Assembly (NCBI GenBank): GCA_028289725.1
Contig: JANQOH010000031.1
Coordinates: 1 to 9,909 of the forward strand
Length of the DNA stretch: 9,909 nt
Direction: 5' to 3'
Origin: Alphaproteobacteria bacterium
GTDB taxonomy: Bacteria > Pseudomonadota > Alphaproteobacteria > UBA7887
A program made the translations under genes and the position numbers. Shown here piece after piece: positions 1-7,399 of the stretch. Below the pieces are notes generated by a model. That model worked only from the letters and a program-made list of their open reading frames with translations, was not told the origin of the DNA and searched no databases. The number at the start of each line of letters is the position of its first letter. Position 1 is the stretch's first letter.

Positions 1-378
1 CTCGATCATCCCGCCGCCGGCGCGCACGAGCCAAGTCGCCAGAGCCGGCGCCAAATGCGTTCGGTCGCTGTGCTTGAACCCGACCACAAGCCGCCGGGCC
101 ACATCGCCGTACCGCATCACGGCGCGCGCCTGATCAAATGCCGGTGGGTGCGCCGCGCAATGGCCACAAAGCGCCTCCGGTCCCAGATCGTAGTCGAGCG
201 GCAAGCCACAGCATGAACAAACCGGCGATGCGATGAAATCGACGTCGGCCCAACAGTCCGGACACAAACGCCCGGGCGCATCGGCCGGCCCACGGCAGGC
301 CATGCAATGGGGCGGCAGCAAAAGATCCAGCAGTCGACCGCCCACGCGCTGCACGGGCTGACCAATCGGCTCACCCAT
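1..378 (-). CDS. comF: ComF family protein, N-terminal part (cut by window edge)
   Basis: Reading the minus strand from ATG at 378 gives 126 codons open to base 1, so the C-terminus lies outside the window. Seen: four CxxC pairs at residues 25-28, 39-42, 54-57 and 71-74, the double zinc-ribbon N-terminus of ComF/GntX proteins. They are followed from about residue 92 by the start of a phosphoribosyltransferase-like region (YGDVARRLVVGFKHSDR). Known: ComF-family proteins act in DNA uptake and recombination in naturally competent bacteria. They are also widespread in species not known to be competent, where their role is uncertain. The ATG at 378 is chosen because LLDLLLPPHC directly after it is the usual opening; no strong Shine-Dalgarno precedes it. 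The gene diverges from the methyltransferase gene with a 52-bp gap. The PRPP-binding signature is not visible here. Confidence 0.9.
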   Translation of the reverse strand, partial: MGEPIGQPVQRVGGRLLDLLLPPHCMACRGPADAPGRLCPDCWADVDFIASPVCSCCGLPLDYDLGPEALCGHCAAHPPAFDQARAVMRYGDVARRLVVGFKHSDRTHLAPALATWLVRAGGGMIE

Positions 379-430
379 TGTCTTGGCGGCTCTGGCGAAC
401 AGTGCTCATGGCGGATAGCCTAGCGCAATT

Positions 431-1360
431 ATGCCGGACTCAATGATTGTCTTTAACCGCGCGCTTGTAAGGCAGCGGCGTGACCGGGCCGCCGCACGGC
501 TCACCGCGCACAATTTTCTTTATCTCGACGTCGCTGATCGCCTGGTGGATCGACTCGAAGACACGGAGCGGCGCTTCGCACGTGCGCTCGATCTTGGCTG
601 CCACGGCGGTGAGATCGGTCGGGCGCTTGACGCCACCGACAAAGTTGGTTGGCTGGCTCAGGCCGATCTCAGCGCGGCAATGGTCGCCCGCGCGTCAACG
701 AAACCGGGCCGCGCCCGCCTTGTTCTTGATGAGGAGCGGCTGCCCTTCGACGCCAATATATTTGATTTAGTCGTCAGCGGCCTGAGCTTGCATTGGGTCA
801 ACGATTTGCCGGGTACGCTTCTGCAAATTCACCGATCGTTAAAGCCCGATGGCCTGTTCCTGGCAACACTGTTCGGTGTCGAAACCCTGCACGAACTCCG
901 CACGGCATTGACCGACGCGGAGCTCGAAGTCTCCGGCGGCGCAAGTCCGCATATATCGCCCTTTGTCGATGTCCGGGATGCCGGCATGTTGCTGCAGCGC
1001 GCCGGATTTGGTCTGCCCGTCGTCGATGCCGACACAGTGACGGTCACCTATTCCGACCCCCTCGCATTGTTGCGCGACATTACGGGTATGGGCGAGAGCA
1101 ACGCGTTGGTCAGCCGAAACAAGGCGCCCCTTCCACGGAAGGTCTTGGAGCGCATGGTCGAGTTGTATGGCGCGCGGCACGCCACAGACGATGGGCGGAT
1201 CGCCGCGTCATTTCAGCTCGTCACCTTGACGGGCTGGAAACCGCATGCGAGCCAGCAGGCGCCTTTGCGGCCGGGCAGTGCCGCGCAAAGACTGTCGGAT
1301 GCGCTTGAAACGGTAGAGAAGTCGGCCGGTGAAGCCGCACCGCGATCAGGCGGCAAGTAG
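431..1360 (+). CDS. NDUFAF5-like SAM-dependent methyltransferase-fold protein
   Basis: A 309-aa class I SAM-methyltransferase fold. Seen: motif I DLGCHGG at 54-60, acidic motif II residue Asp79, and LPFDANIFDLVVS at 104-116 leading into LSLHWVNDLP at 118-127. GASPHISPF (170-178) and GMGESN (219-224) follow. These segments closely match what I recall of human NDUFAF5, including the N-terminal F-x-R-x-L pattern. Known: mitochondrial NDUFAF5 is needed for complex I assembly and is reported to hydroxylate an arginine of NDUFS7 (bacterial NuoB) rather than methylate. Inference: a similar respiratory-assembly role here; a BioC-like methyltransferase is the main alternative. Odd: the second glycine of the usual GCGxG is His58. 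A second in-frame ATG at 443 starts M-I-V-F-N-R, nearer to the NDUFAF5 opening, so the true start may be 443. The 3' end overlaps the converging GNAT-Nudix gene by 15 bp. Confidence 0.88.
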   Translation: MPDSMIVFNRALVRQRRDRAAARLTAHNFLYLDVADRLVDRLEDTERRFARALDLGCHGGEIGRALDATDKVGWLAQADLSAAMVARASTKPGRARLVLDEERLPFDANIFDLVVSGLSLHWVNDLPGTLLQIHRSLKPDGLFLATLFGVETLHELRTALTDAELEVSGGASPHISPFVDVRDAGMLLQRAGFGLPVVDADTVTVTYSDPLALLRDITGMGESNALVSRNKAPLPRKVLERMVELYGARHATDDGRIAASFQLVTLTGWKPHASQQAPLRPGSAAQRLSDALETVEKSAGEAAPRSGGK

Positions 1361-2290
1361 ACGCTCGAGATCTGAAACCAGGGGCCTATCCGCCGCCGGC
1401 ATCGGATAATCCTTTAGCTCACGAACCTTCGCCCAGACAAGTGCTTGGCCTTCTTTTCCATGCGGCTCGCCCGCCCATTGACGACACGTCATCAGCGGCA
1501 TGACGAGCTGAAACGCTTCGTAGCGATGCGATACGATGGAGAATGGTTCGAAGTCGTTCGTACTAATTTCCACGCCCAGTTCCTCGGACAGTTCGCGCGC
1601 GAGTGTAATGGCGGGGCGTTCACCCAGTTCGACCTTGCCGCCGGGAAATTCCCACAAGCCCGCCATCGATTTGCCTTCCGGTCGTTGAGCGAGCAGTACG
1701 CGGCGATCGTCATCGATCAGCGCCACCGCGGCGACATACACCACGCGATCGGCGGGCTCCGGCGCCGCGACGCGATATTTTGGGCGATCCAGGCGGTGCA
1801 TGACGATCGGGCGTCCGTCATAGCGACCTTCGCGCTCAAACCCGAGGCCGGCATTTTCCAGGACCCGAATACTGGCCGGATTCTGCGTGACCGCCACGCC
1901 CCAGATCGATGCGAGACCAAGCGTGTCAAAGCCGAACGCCACCATGCGCCGCGCCGCTTCGCTCGCCAGACCTCGACCCCACCATTCGCGGCCGATCCAA
2001 TACGCCAGTTCGCCGATGGCCCGTTGCGGCTCAAGCGCCAATTCGACGAGGCCGACCAGCGCCCCGACATCCCGTTCACGAAGTACAAAGGCGAATTCGT
2101 GGCCGGCAAGAAGCTGCCGGCGCGTGCGTTCCGACCAGTCGCGCACGGCCGCGGGCGGATAGGGATGAGGCAGGCCCGGGCTGTGCCGCGCGACCTCGCG
2201 GTCGTTCAGAACGGCGGACAGCGCGTCGGCATCCTCGGATCGTGGGGGCGAGAGCAGCAACCGATCGGTTTCGATCGGGGCGAAGCTCAC
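1346..2290 (-). CDS. GNAT acetyltransferase-Nudix hydrolase fusion
   Basis: A 314-aa two-domain protein. Residues 1-170 are a RimJ/RimL-type GNAT domain: IETDRLLLSPP near the start, acetyl-CoA loop WWGRGLASEA at 103-112, and NPASIRVLENAG at about 137-148. Residues about 180-314 are a MutT-type Nudix domain with a complete box GX5EX7REUXEEXGU from Gly218 to Val240 (catalytic RELSEE at 232-237), preceded by GLWEFPG. Known: MutT enzymes hydrolyse oxidised dNTPs such as 8-oxo-dGTP, and this fusion architecture occurs in other alphaproteobacteria. The GNAT substrate cannot be told. Start: GTG at 2290 overlaps the argJ stop (GTGA), which suggests translational coupling, and places the GNAT motif where the family normally begins. 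An in-frame GTG at 2344 would add 18 residues lying wholly within argJ. Last gene of the isomerase-argJ operon. Confidence 0.92.
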   Translation of the reverse strand: MSFAPIETDRLLLSPPRSEDADALSAVLNDREVARHSPGLPHPYPPAAVRDWSERTRRQLLAGHEFAFVLRERDVGALVGLVELALEPQRAIGELAYWIGREWWGRGLASEAARRMVAFGFDTLGLASIWGVAVTQNPASIRVLENAGLGFEREGRYDGRPIVMHRLDRPKYRVAAPEPADRVVYVAAVALIDDDRRVLLAQRPEGKSMAGLWEFPGGKVELGERPAITLARELSEELGVEISTNDFEPFSIVSHRYEAFQLVMPLMTCRQWAGEPHGKEGQALVWAKVRELKDYPMPAADRPLVSDLERLLAA

Positions 2291-3522
2291 GATCGGTAAT
2301 CGGCGTTGATTTCGATATAGCCGTGGGTCAAATCGCAGGTCCACACCGTGGCGCGCCCGCGCCCAACACCGACATCGACCTCAAACGTAATGTCTTGGCC
2401 CCGCATATAGTCGGCCACCGGCGCTTCGTCATAGTCGGGCCGGACCATCCCGCCTTCCGTGATCAGCGTTTGGCCAATTTTGATGCGCAGCTTGTCGCGG
2501 TCAGCCTTTTCGCCGGCCTTGCCGACCGCCATGACGATACGGCCCCAATTGGGGTCGCCACCCGCGATCGCGGTCTTCACCAAAGGCGAGTTGGCGATGG
2601 CGAATCCGATGCGCCGTGCCGCGCGTTTGCTGGCCGCGCCAGTTACATTAATGGAAACAAACTTCGACGCGCCTTCGCCGTCTCGCACGATTTGATGCGC
2701 GAGGTCGAGGCAGACCGCGTCCAGCGCGGCGCGAAATCCCTTTAAGCGCCTATCACTGAATTCGGTCGGCACCGGCTCGACCGAGACCTTGCCGGTCGCG
2801 AACAGCAGGACGGTGTCGCTGGTCGACGTATCACTATCCACCGTGATGGCGTTGAATGACCGATCGACGCTCGACTTAAGCATCGCCTGCATCAGGGGCG
2901 CGGGCAGCGTGGCATCGGTCACCACATAGGCCAGCATGGTCGCCATATCCGGCGCGATCATGCCGGACCCTTTCGCGATGCCATTCACCTTGACGGACCG
3001 TCCGTCGATCGTGGCGCTGCGCGCGGCGAGTTTCGGAAAGGTATCCGTCGTCATGATGGCGCGCGCCGCTTCGTCCCACCCGTCCGCCGAGATCCGGCCA
3101 CGCAGGCCTGGCAGCGACTCGACAATCTTCTCCTGCGGCAAGGGTTCGCCGATCACGCCGGTCGACGAGACGAAGATTTGATCGCGTTCACAGCCGATCA
3201 ACGCGGCGGCGGCATCGACGGTTTTCGCGACCGCGCCGACGCCGGCGGAGCCGGTAAAGGCATTTGCATTGCCCGAATTGACGATCAGGCCGCGGGCTTG
3301 TCCCCCGGATAGCGCCTCCCGGCACCACTCGATCGGCGCCGCGGCCGTCAGTGACTTGGTCAAGACACCCGCGACCCTGGTGCCCGGATCAAATTCCGCC
3401 AGCATCAGATCCGTCCGCCCGCGATAGCGCAATCCCGACGCCAATGCGCCGAGCCGGACACCATCGATTGGCGGCAGGTCGGGCGTGCGCCCCGGCGCTA
3501 AGGGTGAAACTTGTCCCGCCAC
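2287..3522 (-). CDS. argJ: Bifunctional ornithine acetyltransferase/N-acetylglutamate synthase ArgJ
   Basis: Transfers the acetyl group from N-acetylornithine to glutamate, closing the acetyl cycle of arginine biosynthesis. Bifunctional members can also acetylate glutamate from acetyl-CoA. Cytoplasmic. Seen in the 411-aa product: NSGNANAFTG (82-91), KGSGMIAPDMATML (184-197), DGEGASK (281-287), GGDPNWGR (321-328) and the C-terminal IEINADYRS. Family members self-cleave before the Thr of the ATML motif, so the expected alpha/beta junction is Ala194-Thr195 and Thr195 becomes the nucleophile. Start: GTG at 3522 is chosen because VSPLAP just after it is the usual ArgJ opening and GGCGGAA lies 7 nt upstream. 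An ATG at 3552 would overlap the isomerase gene by 26 bp. The gene begins 4 nt after the isomerase stop and overlaps the next gene by 4 nt. Whether this copy is bifunctional cannot be read from sequence. Confidence 0.97.
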   Translation of the reverse strand: MAGQVSPLAPGRTPDLPPIDGVRLGALASGLRYRGRTDLMLAEFDPGTRVAGVLTKSLTAAAPIEWCREALSGGQARGLIVNSGNANAFTGSAGVGAVAKTVDAAAALIGCERDQIFVSSTGVIGEPLPQEKIVESLPGLRGRISADGWDEAARAIMTTDTFPKLAARSATIDGRSVKVNGIAKGSGMIAPDMATMLAYVVTDATLPAPLMQAMLKSSVDRSFNAITVDSDTSTSDTVLLFATGKVSVEPVPTEFSDRRLKGFRAALDAVCLDLAHQIVRDGEGASKFVSINVTGAASKRAARRIGFAIANSPLVKTAIAGGDPNWGRIVMAVGKAGEKADRDKLRIKIGQTLITEGGMVRPDYDEAPVADYMRGQDITFEVDVGVGRGRATVWTCDLTHGYIEINADYRS

Positions 3523-3526
3523 GTGG

Positions 3527-4453
3527 TTATTCCGCCGGCGCGGCCTCTTCATCGCCGGCAGCGGCCTCCACCGGTGTTCCGTCGCGATTGAACCGTTCGA
3601 CCGGCATCGACTCGCGCAAATCGACCAGAACCTCGTCCACGATCTCTTGGCTCATTTCGCTGAACAGCTGCTCGCGCACGCGTTCGATTGGCAGCGGGTC
3701 AGTCACCCGCGTCTCTTCGAGTTTGATCACGTGCCAGCCGAATTGGCTCTGAAACGGCGCCGAGATTTCGCCGATTTCCAGCGCACGGGCCGTTTCGACG
3801 ATGACCGGCACCATCGAGCCGTCGGTGAAGAAACCGAGGTCACCGCCTTTGTCGGATCCTGGGTAGTCGAGGCTGAGCGCGACCGCTTCAAACTCCTCGC
3901 CGCCGTCCAAACGAGCCTTAATCGCGGTCGCTGCCGCCTCGTCCTCGGCCTGGATATGGCGGGCGCGCCACTCGGTGCGGCCGGCGTCATCCTCGACATA
4001 GACGTCGTAGCGTTCCTGGAGGCTCATCGGCGTAATCTTGGACCGGACGATGTTATCCATGAAGGTCTCCGCCAACACCTGCTCCTCGAGCCGCCGCATG
4101 CGCTCATGATGATCGGGTCGCTGCCGCAAGCCGGACGCCACCGCCGCCTGCAAAACCATCGCGCGATCGATCCGGTGTTGCAGCAATTCGTTAAACAGCT
4201 CGTCGAAAGCGCGGCTTTGCCGCTCCTGATCGGGCAGGCTGTACATATCGCCGATCACTTGGGTGAGGCGGATTTCCGTGTCGCCGATCCGGGCCACGAC
4301 AACGTCGCCTTCCTCGGCGGGGTCTTTCGCGGCCTCCGGCTCGTCGGGCACGACCATGCCGGGCGGCGGTTCCAGGATTTCCTGAGCCGCCACGTGCAGA
4401 GGTGAAATGACCAGCGCACAGGCCAAGCCCGCGCGCAAAAAACTCCATAACAT
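3527..4453 (-). CDS. Periplasmic parvulin-type peptidyl-prolyl cis-trans isomerase
   Basis: A 308-aa secreted foldase. Seen: residues 1-23 form a signal peptide (short n-region, hydrophobic LACALVISPL, A-x-A-like cleavage before Gln24). An acidic, Pro-rich linker and an alpha-helical SurA-N-like region (about 50-150) follow. A parvulin rotamase domain covers about 161-249, with EWRARHIQ, GGDLGFF, and FGWHVIKLEE at its end. The Ala/Glu-rich tail ends at 308. Known: such proteins speed prolyl isomerisation and chaperone exported proteins, especially outer-membrane proteins. Start: ATG at 4453 is preceded by GAGAGG with a 9-nt spacer and begins directly with the signal peptide. The frame stays open to a TTG at 4567, but that start would bury the signal peptide. 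First gene of the operon with argJ and divergent from secA. It could be called PrsA- or SurA-like; one rotamase domain rather than two argues against a classical SurA. Confidence 0.93.
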   Translation of the reverse strand: MLWSFLRAGLACALVISPLHVAAQEILEPPPGMVVPDEPEAAKDPAEEGDVVVARIGDTEIRLTQVIGDMYSLPDQERQSRAFDELFNELLQHRIDRAMVLQAAVASGLRQRPDHHERMRRLEEQVLAETFMDNIVRSKITPMSLQERYDVYVEDDAGRTEWRARHIQAEDEAAATAIKARLDGGEEFEAVALSLDYPGSDKGGDLGFFTDGSMVPVIVETARALEIGEISAPFQSQFGWHVIKLEETRVTDPLPIERVREQLFSEMSQEIVDEVLVDLRESMPVERFNRDGTPVEAAAGDEEAAPAE

Positions 4454-4462
4454 CAGCCGGAT

Positions 4463-4468
4463 CCTCTC
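4463..4468 (-). promoter_or_regulatory. Shine-Dalgarno of the isomerase gene
   Basis: Minus-strand GAGAGG sits 9 nt before the ATG at 4453. It decides the start of the isomerase gene against several upstream in-frame candidates (ATGs near 4510-4513 and a TTG at 4567). Confidence 0.7.
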
Positions 4469-4508
4469 GGTCGTCGCGGGGCCGCCGCGCCGGCGCTCCA
4501 GCGAGCGC

Positions 4509-4536
4509 ATCATGCATATTGCGCATATCGGTACAA
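4509..4536 (-). promoter_or_regulatory. Possible promoter of the isomerase-argJ-GNAT/Nudix operon
   Basis: Minus-strand TTGTAC (4531-4536) and CATGAT (4509-4514) are separated by 16 nt and match the sigma-70 boxes at 3/6 and 4/6 positions. The placement in the divergent secA-isomerase gap is right, but the match is weak. It would give a leader of about 50 nt that contains the perfect 10-bp palindrome GCGCCGGCGC (4487-4496). Confidence 0.25.
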
Positions 4537-4552
4537 GGGACCGCGCCGCGCG

Positions 4553-4581
4553 TTGACACGCCTGCAACCGGCGCTTATGTC
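4553..4581 (+). promoter_or_regulatory. Probable secA promoter
   Basis: A perfect TTGACA (4553-4558) is followed after 17 nt by TATGTC (4576-4581), a 3/6 match to the -10 box. It lies in the intergenic region and points at secA. Transcription would start near 4588, leaving a leader of roughly 50 nt with the Shine-Dalgarno at its end. Confidence 0.5.
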
Positions 4582-4624
4582 AAGCCTGTCAGCCGGGCAC
4601 CATTTTCCCGCCTTTTCCGCGCTT

Positions 4625-4629
4625 AGAGG
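4625..4629 (+). promoter_or_regulatory. Shine-Dalgarno of secA
   Basis: AGAGG lies 7 nt before the ATG at 4637. It fixes the secA start against the in-frame ATG at 4577 and TTG at 4553, both of which lie within or before the predicted promoter. Confidence 0.75.
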
Positions 4630-4636
4630 TCACGCA

Positions 4637-7345
4637 ATGCTCACCGCGCTTGCCCGCCAATTTATGGGCACCCCGAACGACCGGATCGTCAAGGCGCATG
4701 CGCGCATGGCGGAGAAAATCAACGCGCTCGAACCCGAGTTTGAGCCGCTGACCGACGAGGATTTGCGCGCCCGCACACCAATGTTTCGAGACCGGTTAGA
4801 ACAGGGCGAAACGCTCGACGATTTGATGCCTGAGGCCTTCGCCACGGTTCGCGAGGCCGCCAAGAGGACCCTGGGCCAGCGTCATTTCGACGTCCAGCTG
4901 ATCGGCGGCATGGTCCTACATGGCGGGCAGATCGCCGAAATGAAGACCGGCGAGGGCAAGACGCTCGTCGCGACGCTGGCGGTCTACTTGAATGCCTTGG
5001 CCGGAAAAGGCGTTCACGTTGTGACCGTGAACGACTATCTGGCCCAGCGTGACGCCGCCTGGATGGGACAAGTGTATGAATTTCTTGGTCTTGAGGTCGG
5101 CTGCATCGTCGCCGGCTTGTCGACCGAGCAGCGGCGGCTCGCCTATGCCGCGGACGTTACCTATGGCACCAACAACGAATTCGGCTTCGATTACCTGCGT
5201 GACAACATGAAGTTCACCCTGGACGAAATGGTCCAGCGCGATCCCTATTTCGCGATTGTCGACGAGGTGGACAGTATTCTGATCGACGAAGCGCGCACGC
5301 CGTTGATCATCTCCGGTCCGACCGAGGACAACTCCGAACTCTATGTTCAGGTCGACAAGCTGATCCCGCTGTTGGAGCCCGACGATTACGAGCTCGACGA
5401 AAAATCGCACAAGGCTTCGCTCACCGAGGCCGGCACCGAGCACATGGAGCAAATTCTGAATGATGCGGGCATGCTCAAAACGCCCGGTCTCTACGACTTT
5501 CAGAACGTCAGCATCGTCCACCATGTGAACCAGGCGCTGAGCGCCCACAAACTGTTCAAGCGCGACACCGACTACATCGTCAAAGACGGCAAAGTGGTGA
5601 TCATTGATGAGTTCACCGGCCGCATGATGGAGGGACGCCGCTACTCGAACGGCCAGCACCAAGCCTTGGAAGCCAAGGAAGGCGTCAAGATCGAGAACGA
5701 GAACCAAACACTCGCGTCGATCACCTTCCAGAACTATTTCCGTCTGTATGAAAAGCTTGGGGGCATGACCGGGACGGCATCGACCGAAGCATCGGAGTTC
5801 GAGCAGATCTACGGCTTGACCGTGGTCGAGATTCCGACCCATCGGCCGATGGTGCGCAAAGACAATGACGACGAGATTTACCGCACCGCCGCAGAGAAAA
5901 ACGAAGCAATGGCGTTGCAGATTGAAGAGTGCCGCGAACGCGGACAACCGGTTCTCGTCGGCACAACCAGTATCGCGAAATCCGAAGAACTGGCGGCGAT
6001 GCTGAAGAAGAAAAAGATCCCGCACAATGTGTTGAATGCGCGCTATCACGAACAGGAAGCGCACATCATTGCGCAGGCCGGGCGACCGGGCGCGGTAACG
6101 ATCGCAACCAATATGGCCGGGCGCGGCACCGACATTCAGCTCGGCGGCAACCTCGAAATGCGGCTCGACGACGAGATCGATGACACCGATCCCGACGAAA
6201 AACGGGCCAAGCAGGCGGAAAAGATAAACGCCGAAGTTCAAGAAGGGCACGACAAGGCGATCGAAGCGGGTGGCTTGTATGTCATCGGCTCGGAGCGTCA
6301 CGAGAGCCGCCGTATCGACAATCAGTTGCGCGGCCGGTCGGGCCGCCAAGGCGACCCCGGCGGGTCGAAGTTCTTCCTTTCGCTCGAAGACGATTTGATG
6401 CGTATCTTCGGATCTGAGCGGATGGATAGCATGCTACGGAAGCTGGGCCTTGAAGAAGGCGAGGCGATTTTCCATCCGTGGATCAACAAGGCTCTCGAAA
6501 AGGCACAACAAAAGGTCGAGGCGCACAACTTCGAGATCCGGAAGAACCTGCTGCGCTTCGACGACGTGATGAACGACCAACGCAAGGTTATTTATCGCGA
6601 GCGGATTGAGTTGATCTCGGGCCAGGATGTCTCGGAAGCCGTCGTCGAGATGCGCGAGCACACAATTGAAGACCTGGTGCCGCGTTACATTCCGCCAAAG
6701 GCCTATGCCGAGCAGTGGGACATCAAGGGACTGCACGAAGAGGTTTTGCGCCTATTCGGCCTCGATCTACCGATTGAGGAATGGGCGAAAGAGGAAGGCA
6801 TCGCCGAAGAAGAAATTCGCGACCGGATTCAGGACAATGTCGAGCGCCGGATGGCGGAAAAGGCCGCGCGCTTTGGACCGGAACTCATGCGCAGCGCCGA
6901 AAAGTCGCTGATGCTGCAGATCCTCGATCAGTTGTGGAAGGATCACCTCCTGTCGCTCGACCATCTGCGCCAAGGCATCGGTCTACGCGCCTATGCGCAG
7001 CGTGATCCATTGAACGAGTATAAGCGCGAAGCTTTCGAACTGTTCGACGACATGCTCGCGCGGTTCCGCGAGACCGTCACCATGACCCTTGCCCATGTGG
7101 AAATTCAGGCATCGGCGCCGCCGCCCGAAACGCCCCAAGCGTCTGAGGCGCCGCGCGTCGAAAGCCGTGAACCCGTGATGGCGCACGCCAGCAATCCCGC
7201 GCCCAACGTCCGGCCGCGCGCACAGGTCGCGCCGGCTGAGCGCAATCCACTGGATCCTTCAAGCTGGGGCAAAGTCGGCCGCAACGAACCGTGTCCTTGC
7301 GGCTCTGGCAAGAAGTACAAGCACTGCCACGGCAAAGTCGCTTAA
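4637..7345 (+). CDS. secA: Preprotein translocase ATPase subunit SecA
   Basis: A 902-aa motor that binds SecYEG at the inner membrane and drives unfolded preproteins across by ATP hydrolysis. Seen: Walker A TGEGKT at 104-109 with Lys108; Walker B DEVD at 209-212; the preprotein cross-linking region after about 228; EFTGRMMEGRRYSNG and GTASTEASEF in the centre; and motif VI QLRGRSGRQGD at 563-573. The scaffold and wing domains follow. A Pro/Ala-rich linker runs from about 820 to 875, ending in the zinc-binding CxC-x8-CH motif (C886, C888, C897, H898) that contacts SecB and phospholipid in studied SecAs. Length matches E. coli SecA (901 aa), and the Walker positions equal E. coli numbering. Start ATG at 4637 has AGAGG 7 nt upstream and MLTALARQ is the usual opening. 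No SecM-like arrest gene precedes it. Confidence 0.99.
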   Translation: MLTALARQFMGTPNDRIVKAHARMAEKINALEPEFEPLTDEDLRARTPMFRDRLEQGETLDDLMPEAFATVREAAKRTLGQRHFDVQLIGGMVLHGGQIAEMKTGEGKTLVATLAVYLNALAGKGVHVVTVNDYLAQRDAAWMGQVYEFLGLEVGCIVAGLSTEQRRLAYAADVTYGTNNEFGFDYLRDNMKFTLDEMVQRDPYFAIVDEVDSILIDEARTPLIISGPTEDNSELYVQVDKLIPLLEPDDYELDEKSHKASLTEAGTEHMEQILNDAGMLKTPGLYDFQNVSIVHHVNQALSAHKLFKRDTDYIVKDGKVVIIDEFTGRMMEGRRYSNGQHQALEAKEGVKIENENQTLASITFQNYFRLYEKLGGMTGTASTEASEFEQIYGLTVVEIPTHRPMVRKDNDDEIYRTAAEKNEAMALQIEECRERGQPVLVGTTSIAKSEELAAMLKKKKIPHNVLNARYHEQEAHIIAQAGRPGAVTIATNMAGRGTDIQLGGNLEMRLDDEIDDTDPDEKRAKQAEKINAEVQEGHDKAIEAGGLYVIGSERHESRRIDNQLRGRSGRQGDPGGSKFFLSLEDDLMRIFGSERMDSMLRKLGLEEGEAIFHPWINKALEKAQQKVEAHNFEIRKNLLRFDDVMNDQRKVIYRERIELISGQDVSEAVVEMREHTIEDLVPRYIPPKAYAEQWDIKGLHEEVLRLFGLDLPIEEWAKEEGIAEEEIRDRIQDNVERRMAEKAARFGPELMRSAEKSLMLQILDQLWKDHLLSLDHLRQGIGLRAYAQRDPLNEYKREAFELFDDMLARFRETVTMTLAHVEIQASAPPPETPQASEAPRVESREPVMAHASNPAPNVRPRAQVAPAERNPLDPSSWGKVGRNEPCPCGSGKKYKHCHGKVA

Positions 7346-7399
7346 CGCGAGCCGTTGGCAGTTGTTTTCTTGCTAAGCTAATCGAATGCGGCGTCTGTT

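Noticed and set aside
117..374. Cys-rich 85-codon minus-strand frame
   Set aside because: It is an out-of-frame reading of the comF 5' end. The frame from ATG 378 gives the proper CxxC zinc-ribbon pattern and continues to the window edge.
379..430. Promoter between comF and the methyltransferase gene
   Set aside because: TTGGCG (383-388) resembles a -35, but no acceptable -10 lies at 16-18 nt, and the minus strand gives no better pair.
1445..2299. 284-codon plus-strand frame opposite the GNAT-Nudix gene
   Set aside because: It is a shadow of the minus-strand gene, which carries intact GNAT and Nudix motifs, and it has no domain of its own.
3485..4405. 306-codon plus-strand frame opposite the isomerase gene
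   Set aside because: The minus-strand gene has a signal peptide, Shine-Dalgarno and parvulin domain. The plus-strand frame has none of these and runs into argJ.
4577..4636. 20-codon in-frame N-terminal extension of SecA or a SecM-like leader
   Set aside because: The ATG at 4577 falls within the predicted -10 box, has no Shine-Dalgarno and lies outside the usual SecA start. It is in frame with secA without a stop, so it is not a separate arrest peptide.
4916..6349. 477-codon open frame antisense to secA
   Set aside because: It lies wholly within secA, which has all its family motifs. The antisense protein shows no recognisable domain; long antisense frames are common in GC-rich genes with strong third-position bias.
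7346..7399. Possible bidirectional terminator between secA and accA
   Set aside because: Only short stems are present (GCC-gtt-GGC, AACG-cgagc-CGTT) with a broken T-rich stretch. This is too weak to call on either strand.
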